The position numbers were made by a program, and so were the translations under genes. A DNA stretch of 64,000 bases. It comes from Macrotis lagotis. Taxonomy: Eukaryota > Chordata > Mammalia > Peramelemorphia > Peramelidae. Numbering within the stretch: the stretch's first letter is position 1; each line of letters opens with the position of its first letter. Positions 56,640 through 64,000 of the stretch are shown in pieces. Where the stretch lies: contig NC_133666.1 of NCBI RefSeq assembly GCF_037893015.1, forward strand, positions 466,885,642 to 466,949,641, written 5' to 3'. The notes under the pieces are model-generated. The model did no database searches, was not told the DNA's origin, and saw nothing but the letters and a program-made list of their open reading frames with translations.

Positions 56640-58190
56640 TTTGTTTTCTTTCTGAAAAGACTAAATGAAAGAAACTAATCTACTGAGAGGTAGAATTTTC
56701 TACCCAGTGGTTAAGCAATTAAGTTTGGTAGACAGTACCATTGTAATGCAGAATGTTTATGTCCAGATCAAAAACCCAGAGATGGAATTGGTTGAGTTCT
56801 ATGTGCAATGGAAGCTACTGATTCAACTCATTCCCATCATTCCTAAAACACCCCATCCTCTTGCACCAGTGGTTTCATAGAGAAGTGCCTTAATGAAGCA
56901 ATCCAAATTAACAGTTTGCCGAGTCAGTAGAATCTGTCTCCAGGTGCTGCTGCTAGAAATCCTGGGAAGAATGGATTGTGATGGCAATAAATCCCACGTC
57001 TGGCTAAAGTGCTCCTCTCATTGTCCATAGGGACCATAGGAGGATAATGTATTCCCTGACCCGTCAGTCTCCCATTTCAGGGGTGAGGCTCAAGTTCACC
57101 AACACAATTACATCATCCTATTTCAGAGCCTATCTCATTGTCCAGCAGCAGTGAGATCTTACATCCCATGCCTTACCCAGTTAAGCTCATCCTTTAACAG
57201 CTCTGATTTATGCAAATCTCCATCTCTGGTGATGCATCAAATGCCCAGATCTGAAAGCCAAGTCAGGGAGCTCCTCTCTGTCTGCAGTAACTCTTGTGTA
57301 CAATGGCAGGGGGCCATTTCCAAGCAGCTGAATTCTATTTGCATCTTAAAATCAACAGTTGAATAATCTCCCAGTTTCCCTGTTTGAAATCCCTGAAGAT
57401 CAGTAACATGCTGCCACATCACCCATCATTTTCAGTTATAATAATGGGTTTTCTAATAGTACAATCGCAGCCCAAGGATTTAAAGCCCAGATTTGGAGAA
57501 GGCAAGTCTGACAGGCTAAATAGGTCTCCTGTTTTCTGATTTAAATGAAGCAGCTGCTATCAAGGAAAGGTGATCTTCCCCAGTTCAACTCTCCATAGAT
57601 TCTCACATTAGTGTTAGTTATGTCTTCAGGGTGCACCCCACTGGGGTTCCCTCAGTCCACTTTCCTTGCTCCAAACAAGCAAACTATCTCTGTAAACAAC
57701 AGTGGAATTTTCTCGTAATAAATCTGTCAGTTTACTAAACAAGCAGATGCATGTTTCTTTCAGGTTGTCTTTTGTGAATTGAAGGATACAGGGTCCCTCC
57801 TACAAACACCGCCCCCCTAAATTTAAAAAAAATCCTTAGCAACTGATCTACTCGGGTATCACTTTTCACAACTACATAGTTAGAAATGCCATTAGAGTTT
57901 ATTTGGAATTATGCAATCAAAGGACCAGGTAGCCTGGTTGGGTCTACATTACCTGAGAACAACTTTATGTCATTAGCATATTTACTTGAATTCACTTATC
58001 AGATTTATTTCTAGGTTATTTAGGGTCCAAGAAATAAGATATAGTTAATCTGAATGGAGGGAGAAGGGATAAAAACAATCCTTTGTTTTGTGAGACAGCA
58101 TGAGGACTTCAGGACAGACCCAGGCTAACTAACTAAATGTATGGGAAGTACTATTCTAGAGGAGAAAGTCAAAGGTAAGAGCAAAACACA
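56640..58190. promoter_or_regulatory. Repeat-free region, candidate conserved non-coding element
   Basis: About 1.5 kb with no recognisable mobile element in a window full of them. It is less AT-rich than its neighbours at 56880-57480 and carries an octamer-type ATGCAAAT inside 'TTTATGCAAATCTCC' near 57210. Regulatory function is inference only. No gene recognised. Confidence 0.25.
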
Positions 58191-58194
58191 CTCT

Positions 58195-58312
58195 ATATCT
58201 CTCTATCATCTATCTAACTACTATCACCTATCTATCTATCTATACATCTCTCTAGCTATCTATCATCTATCTATACATAGATATAGATATATATTTATAT
58301 ATTACACACACA
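58195..58312. repeat. (TCTA)n microsatellite with TA and CA ends
   Basis: Repeated CTAT/ATCT units broken by point changes, then a TA run. Confidence 0.93.
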
Positions 58313-58624
58313 TACCCCTTTCTTTCCCTCTCCCCAAATTTTTATCCAAGTTGAATGATTACTTCCCTAGGCAGTTTAATTATTAAGATGTTTTTTCTTA
58401 CCTCAAGCTTTTAGCTGTTTCTTTGCAAATTCTATCCATTGCTCCTATTTCTATTCTCTGGGGCCAAGCAGAGCAGGTCCAAACACAGTAGCCTTTCAAA
58501 TACTTGAAAATTCTTCTTTTCTCAAAGTTAAGTATCACCAGTTCTTTTTCCTGATCTTCATATGATCTTATCTCTGGGTATTCCTAAAGATATTCATTCA
58601 TATTGAGCTTTCAGATAATTATCT

Positions 58625-58694
58625 ATATCACATCATATATATCATATATATGTATCATATATATTATATAATATATATATATATATATATATAT
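58625..58694. repeat. (TA)n microsatellite
   Basis: Alternating AT with a few CAT units. Confidence 0.93.
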
Positions 58695-59289
58695 CCATGC
58701 TTCTCCCACCTTGAACTTATAAATATAACTTTTTAAACCCAAGGTAAAGACTTTTTATCTGTCCCCATTCAATTTCATCTTATTACATTTAACCCAATGT
58801 TCTAATCTGTCAAGATGCTTTGAGATCCAGGTCATCTTCTAATATGTTAGTTTCCTTTTTGTTTTACTTGGAAATTTTATAAGCATACCATCTACCCCTT
58901 TACCCAACAGTAGCACTTTTCTGATTCTCTGTCTCCTCCCTCAACGGGCAATGCAGGAAGGCTTGGGGTCTGATAATAGATTGAGAGAAAAAGTGAGCCA
59001 GGGGAAGGAGACTGATGGTCAAAGTTAGAGATGTAATATGCCAGTAACATCATAAGAACAAGTTCATCCTCACTGAGGCCAGCTGCTATGGCCAGCTGTT
59101 GGCACAATTTCCACTGTCATTCAATCAAGGAACCAGGTGTTTCAAGAATTAGAGATCTCTGCCAATCACTTGGTAGCTAAGATCAAGAAAAGTTCCCCGT
59201 GGTAGAGATTCTGACTTCTCTTAAATTCACTTGATCTCAAGTCCATGTCCTCATGTCTGATTAAGAGCTGTGATCAGATAGGAAACAAA
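58695..59289. other. Unique sequence
   Basis: No gene recognised. Confidence 0.4.
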
Positions 59290-59556
59290 ACTCTCACTCT
59301 TTGTAGCTGATATGATGGTATGCCTAGAGAACCTTAGAAAACCATCTAAAAAACTACTGGAAACAATTAATAACTTTAGCAAAGTCACAGAATATAAAAT
59401 AAACCCACTAAATCCTCAGCACTTCTACATATTACTAACAAGATACAGCAGCAAGAGATAGAAAGAGAAATCCTCCCATTTAAAATATCTTCATACATTA
59501 TACTTGGGAGTCTATCTGACAAGGCAGACTCAGAAACTCTATGAAAATAACCATAA

Positions 59557-59712
59557 GGGGCGACTAAGTGGCGTAGTGGATAAAGCACCAGCCTTGGAGT
59601 CAGGAGTACCTGGGTTCAAATCCGGTCTCAGACACTTAATAATTACCTAGCTGTGTAGCCTTAGGCAAGCCACTTAACCCCATTTGCCTTGCAAAAACCT
59701 AGGGGAAAAAAA
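59557..59712 (+). repeat. WSINE1-like SINE nested in L1
   Basis: Complete copy, 'GGGGCGACTAAGTGGCG' to an A-rich end. Flanks AACCATAA and AACTATAA form a likely imperfect target-site duplication. Confidence 0.92.
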
Positions 59713-60578
59713 ACTATAAAACACTTTCCATATAAATAAAATCAGATCTAAATAACTGAGCAAATATCAATTGCTCATGGGTAGGTATAGTTAATATAAT
59801 AAAAAATGACAATTTATCTAAATAAAATTACTTTTTTAGGGCCATACCAATCAAACTTCCAAAAAATTACTTTAGTGAACTAGAAAAAATAGTAACTAAA
59901 TTCAAATGGAGGAACAAAAGGTCAAGATTATCAAGGGAATTAATGAAAAAAATGCAAAGGAAGGTGACCTAGCCATATTAGTTCTAAAATTATATTATAA
60001 TGTATCAGTCATCAAAACTGTCTGGTACTGGCTAAGAAATAGAGTGGTAGATCAGTGGAATAGAACAGGTGCAGAAGAGATAGCAGCAAATGCTATAGTT
60101 ATTTACCATTTGATAAATCCAAAGATTCCAGTTTCTGGGTTAAAAACTCACTCTTTGATAAAAACTGTTGGGAAAAATTGAAGATAGTATGGCAGAAATT
60201 AGGGAAAGTCCTAAATCTCATATTCTATACCTAGATAATGTCAAAATGGGTGCAGGATTCAGATAAAGATAATATAATGAGTCAATAGGAGAACAAGGAA
60301 TAGTTTAGTTTTCAGATGAAAGAAGTTTAAGAGCAAGGAACAGATAGAGAACATTATAAAAACAAACTGGATAATTTTGACTACATTAAATTAAAAAGGT
60401 TTTGCACAAACAAAACCAATACAACCAAGATTAAAAGGAATTTAGTAAATTGGGGAACAATTTTTACAACTAGTATTTCTGACATAGGACTCATTTCTAA
60501 AAATATAGAGAGAAGTGAGTCAAATTTATAAAAAAAATAAAAGCAAGTCATTCCCTAATTGATAAATGGTCAAAGGAT

Positions 60579-60845
60579 ATGAAAAGGCAATTCTCAGACA
60601 AAGAAATCAAAGCTATCTATAACCATATGAAAAATTGCTCTAAATTATTGATTAGAGAAATTCAAATTAAAACATCTCTGAGATACCACTTCACACCTCT
60701 CAGTTTGGTCAATATAACTAGAAAAGATAATGATCAGTGTTGGAGGGGATATGAGAAAACTGGGGCACTAATGCATTGTCTGTGGAGTTGTGAACTGGAG
60801 AGCAACCTTTCTGGAGAGCAAGCTGGAATTATGCCCAAAGGATAA
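60579..60845 (+). pseudogene. L1 ORF2p C-terminal Cys region
   Basis: Translation 'MKRQFSDKEIKAIYNHM', 'LLIREIQIKTSLRYHFTPLS' and 'QCWRGYEKTGALMHCLWSCE' matches the ORF2p C-terminus. In the first pair the second Cys is replaced by Tyr (CWRGY rather than CWRGC), which would break the Cys motif. Confidence 0.85.
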
Positions 60846-61453
60846 TTCAAATGTGTATACTGTTTGATCTGGCAATATCTCTACTGGGTCTGTATCCTGA
60901 ATAAATCATGAAAAAGAGTAAAAATCCCACATGTACAAAAATATTCATAGCAATTCTTTTCATAGTGACAAAGAATTGAAAATTGAGGGGATAACCATCA
61001 ACTGCTGAACAAATTGGGGTATATGTATGTGATGGAACACTATTGTTCTATAAAAATTCATGAGGAACTGGATTTCAAAAAAACCTAGAAAGATTTGCAT
61101 GAATTGAGACTGAGTGAAATGAGCAGATCCAGAAGAACATTATACATACTAACAGCAACAATGGGTGATGATCAACTATGATGGACTTGTTTATTTCAGC
61201 AGTACAATAATCAAAGACAATTTTAAGGGACTTGTGATGGAAGATACCATCCATATCCAGAGAAGGAACTGTGGAGTTTGAATGAAGACCATAACTTATT
61301 ATCTTCAATTTTTTAAAGTTGTCTTATGTATTATATAATTTTGTTATCACTAATATTTTCTTTCTTCTGTTTGGATCTGATTCTTCTTTCACAATACAAG
61401 AATTTTGATCTATGTTTAGCATGGTTACAAATGTAAATTTCAGATTACTTTCT

Positions 61454-61596
61454 TTTTTTTGCAAGGCAAATGGGGTTAAGTGGCTTGCCCAAGGCCACAC
61501 AGCTAGGTAATTATTAAGTGTCTGAGACTGGATTTGAACCCAGGTACTACTGACTCCAGGGCCGGTGCTTTATCCACTGTACCACCTAGCCGCCCC
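61454..61596 (-). repeat. WSINE1-like SINE nested in L1 3' UTR
   Basis: Antisense complete copy. Direct repeats CAGATTACTTTCT lie at 61441-61453 and 61597-61609. Confidence 0.95.
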
Positions 61597-61735
61597 CAGA
61601 TTACTTTCTGTTGGAGGCAATGGAAAGGGAAGGCTGGGAGGAAGAAAAATTATAAAACTCAAAGTCTTGCAAAAAAAAATGACCAGTAAAATTCACCACT
61701 GTATGCAGTTAGAAAAATAAATAAAATATTAATTA

Positions 61736-63240
61736 AGGGGAAAAAAGAGTTATGATCAGTGTTTCTGAGTCTCTAGCCAAAAATTGACCTTATTAGAAGA
61801 CTAAGCTGAATTATCAAGTGAAAAGGATGCTCACAGATTTGCCTATGTACAATTGACTGGAAAAAATTCAAACTATATCTTTCCAAGAATACCTAGATCT
61901 GGGGAAGCTTATGTACTATCCAAGAATAGCAATGGGAGCAGTGCCTAACAGTAAAAGGAATATCCAGTTCTTTTGGGTTATTATGCATTATTTATTTGCT
62001 TTCAAGTCTATGCTAAGAATAAAACACATTATCAATTAAATTTGCTTTGTCCATGCATGCAGGTAGTCAACTCTATTATCCTATAGTTACATGAGTATGG
62101 CTTAGGAATCACAGCAACTTCAGAGAAGAGGTGGTCTTCCAGAGTGGGGAACTTTAGAGCTAATTCTGATTAGGTAAATGCATAAATTTAAATGCCCTAG
62201 ATAAGGACTTAGTGTTGCTCCACAGGGAGAAGTAGAGTTTAAGAGGAAAGTCATCTATTCTATAAGAACCATAGAGAACTTAGTATCATTTTAGCACTTC
62301 TACCAGGATCCATCAACTACATGTTGAATTGGACCAGGAGAGTGACTGGTAGCAACCTCTAGTGGCCAAACAAGTCATTGCTAAAATTACTACTCAGTCC
62401 GGACCAAACACAGATTCCTGGGCCATATCATTACAAAACTCCTTCCAAGATGACACTGAATTATTACTGACTCTCTTTAGGACTTTAGAGACAAAATATT
62501 CAACGAGTTTGAAATTCCTCCTATTGTCTAGTTTATATCTAATCATTTTTCTACAGGAGTCACATGTAAGACTTTACTAAATGCTTTTCTAAACTCAAGG
62601 TGAATTTTTTTACAGTATTCCCTCAATTTAGCAAACTAGCAACTTTGTCAAAAATAAATGTGATTGGTATAGTATGATCTGGTTTTTGATGAAACCATCC
62701 TGAGTCTGTGATTTCTCCTTTCTAATTTCTTACCTATCAGAAACACAGAGATAGAATCTCTGTCCAGGTAGGTTCTTCTCTCATAACCCCTAAACCTTCA
62801 GGTGGAAAAATAATAATATTTTCAATTTCCTCACTCTTCAAGGTTGTACCTTTATGAATTCAAAAAATATCTAAATCATTTCTATTTCAGACATACCCAA
62901 GGAATCAGGATATAGGAGATAATTACCTGCTGCTTGGTCTGGAACTAGAAGTCATTTCCCTCCCAGGCTTGGTTTGAGGAGAAAGTCATTCACAGAGGAG
63001 GGCAATTAAATGAGTAGTTGGAAAGAAAGTCATATCCAAAGAAAGGAGTATTTTATTACTCTAAAAGATGAAACAGAACAGGCAAGATAACTCTGTCTGC
63101 TTTAACTTAGAAACCACTACACTATATACTAAACAATCATAACTAAGCAGTCTCACTCCCCTCTGAGGTACACAATATCAATGCTTTTCAACACCTTTAG
63201 TGCTGTCATTTACTGACCTCCAGGTCATTTTCCCTTAAGG
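61736..63240. other. Unique sequence
   Basis: About 1.5 kb with no gene or clear repeat recognised. 'ATGCTTTTCTAAACTCAAGG' and 'ATGATCTGGTTTTTGATGAA' near 62580-62690 may be ancient repeat remnants. Confidence 0.35.
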
Positions 63241-63249
63241 AATTAAATG

Positions 63250-63520
63250 AATGACTTTGTCTTCTTCTCTACCCAAACACTTCTCTCACACTTGGGGATG
63301 TCAAAAGTCATGTCAATGTCCCATCAATAGTCTGGTTTCCAACTTTCTCAACCTTCTCAACTCCTCTGGCTTCCATCTTTACCCTACCTCAACCACATCT
63401 ACCAATGATTATAGTCTTATAGGGATCATCACTCATAATTGCTCTGCCAAAATGTCGCTGATTTTGCCTGAGTTCAAAATCAACCCCTTTGTATCTCTAT
63501 TTAACAAAGTCCATTCCTTT
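63250..63520 (+). repeat. CR1/L2-like LINE endonuclease remnant
   Basis: The plus-strand frame gives 'SNFLNLLNSSGFHLYPTSTT' followed by 'NDYSLIGIITHNCSAKMSLI', similar to the endonuclease C-terminal part of CR1/L2 elements ('QFLDLL..., PT..THGHTLDLVIT.NC'). A shifted frame just upstream gives 'GDVKSHVNVPS', like the catalytic 'GDFNIHVD.PS'. Very old, frame-shifted. Confidence 0.5.
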
Positions 63521-63639
63521 CTATTCCTTAAAAACTATGACATTTACCTTTCTTCAATTCTGTGCTTCTCTTTCATTCTTCATGGTCTTTCAATGATCCG
63601 TGACATCAGCAAACACATCCTCCCATTCATATAGTTTCT

Positions 63640-64000
63640 TGGGATACAGTTCATCTTGGGCTTGGTGATTTGATCACAAGCCCATCTAAGTATTCCCTTA
63701 TTATGTTCCTACATATTTTGGGTTTCAGTTCCCTAACCATTTGTGTTCCAAAGATCATTGTCCTAGATATAGAAAATAAAAATAAAATAAAAGTTGAATA
63801 CCTCTACCTTCTCTCCCACATGCTTTATCATCTACCCTGAGCAGCAACACTACTACTTTGATCTTCCTTCGCCTTTGAATTTCTCCCAGCATACCTACAA
63901 AACCACTTTATAGTACCTTTGACTTTCCTCAGCTACTTAACTCTATTGGTCCCTGTCTTACAGAACCATATCCCACTTTTATATTAATTCTATTCTTGCC
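63640..64000. other. Possible continuation of the LINE remnant, otherwise unrecognised
   Basis: Pyrimidine-rich sequence with no clear motif. Confidence 0.3.

Larger units (their letters stand above)
59290..61735 (+). mobile_element. 5'-truncated L1 retrotransposon
   Basis: Begins in the reverse transcriptase near the catalytic motif ('MMVCLENLRKPSKKLLE'; the FADD equivalent is degraded just before). It continues through the ORF2 C-terminal half and ends with about 850 bp of 3' UTR. The open stretch 59906-60181 corresponds to '[14 protein letters not shown]' and following, and 60579-60845 to the Cys region. Two SINEs interrupt it. The tail at 61700-61735 is A-rich. Confidence 0.88.

Noticed and set aside
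58195..58312. Regular short repeats that might suggest a CRISPR array
   Set aside because: These are 4-bp microsatellite units without spacers, and the genome is a vertebrate.
63251..63634. 127-residue open frame as a host gene
   Set aside because: Part of it matches LINE endonuclease sequence; upstream motif is in another frame, so it is a decayed element.

Overview
This window looks like non-coding nuclear DNA from a marsupial. The main evidence is the repeat content. At least sixteen copies or fragments belong to a tRNA-type/CORE SINE that starts near GGGGCAGCTAGGTGG and ends in CCTTGCAAAAACCTAAAA, which resembles WSINE1. A second CORE-SINE class carries an RTE/BovB-like 3' tail. There are also several marsupial-type L1 copies, RTE-clade LINE remnants, and older MIR, L2 and CR1/L3 remnants. 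An Australian marsupial, perhaps a dasyuromorph, is my best guess, recalled from the SINE subfamily and not proven. I found no intact protein-coding gene and no convincing host exon. All long open frames are short, and many fall in decayed retroelements on one strand or the other.

Layout. 1-3.3 kb: CORE-SINEs, a CR1/L3-like 3' fragment and small L1 pieces. 3.3-8.3 kb: a stack of minus-strand L1 fragments with nested SINEs. 8.3-11.7 kb: mostly unique sequence with scattered SINE/MIR. 11.7-19.5 kb: an old plus-strand L1 split by a younger, near full-length minus-strand L1 (about 12.49-18.71 kb) with recognisable ORF1, endonuclease, reverse transcriptase and C-terminal Cys regions, all broken by stops. 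19.5-25.5 kb: LTR-like sequence, L1 3' ends with target-site duplications, an ERV LTR followed by a tRNA-Pro-like primer-binding site, and an RTE-type 3' end. 25.5-35 kb: mostly unique, with MIRs, a MITE-like insertion inside a MIR, and SINEs. 35-38.4 kb: an L1 3' end carrying a complex templated rearrangement, then another L1 3' end. 40.6-44.3 kb: an 18S rRNA pseudogene split by an LTR that itself holds a SINE, followed by an RTE-like reverse transcriptase pseudogene. 45-56 kb: MIR and SINE fragments in largely unique sequence, plus a BovB-like RTE C-terminus. 56.6-58.2 kb: repeat-free sequence that could be a conserved non-coding element. 59.3-61.7 kb: a 5'-truncated plus-strand L1. 63.2-63.6 kb: a possible CR1/L2 endonuclease remnant.

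No gene system operates here. What the sequence records is the order of insertions: many elements are nested and many have readable target-site duplications. The most unusual items are the split 18S rRNA pseudogene and a 106-bp segment at 35.4 kb that duplicates sequence at 37.2 kb almost perfectly and ends in a 23-bp perfect inverted repeat, the signature of replication template switching. I found no evidence of a previously undescribed functional system.
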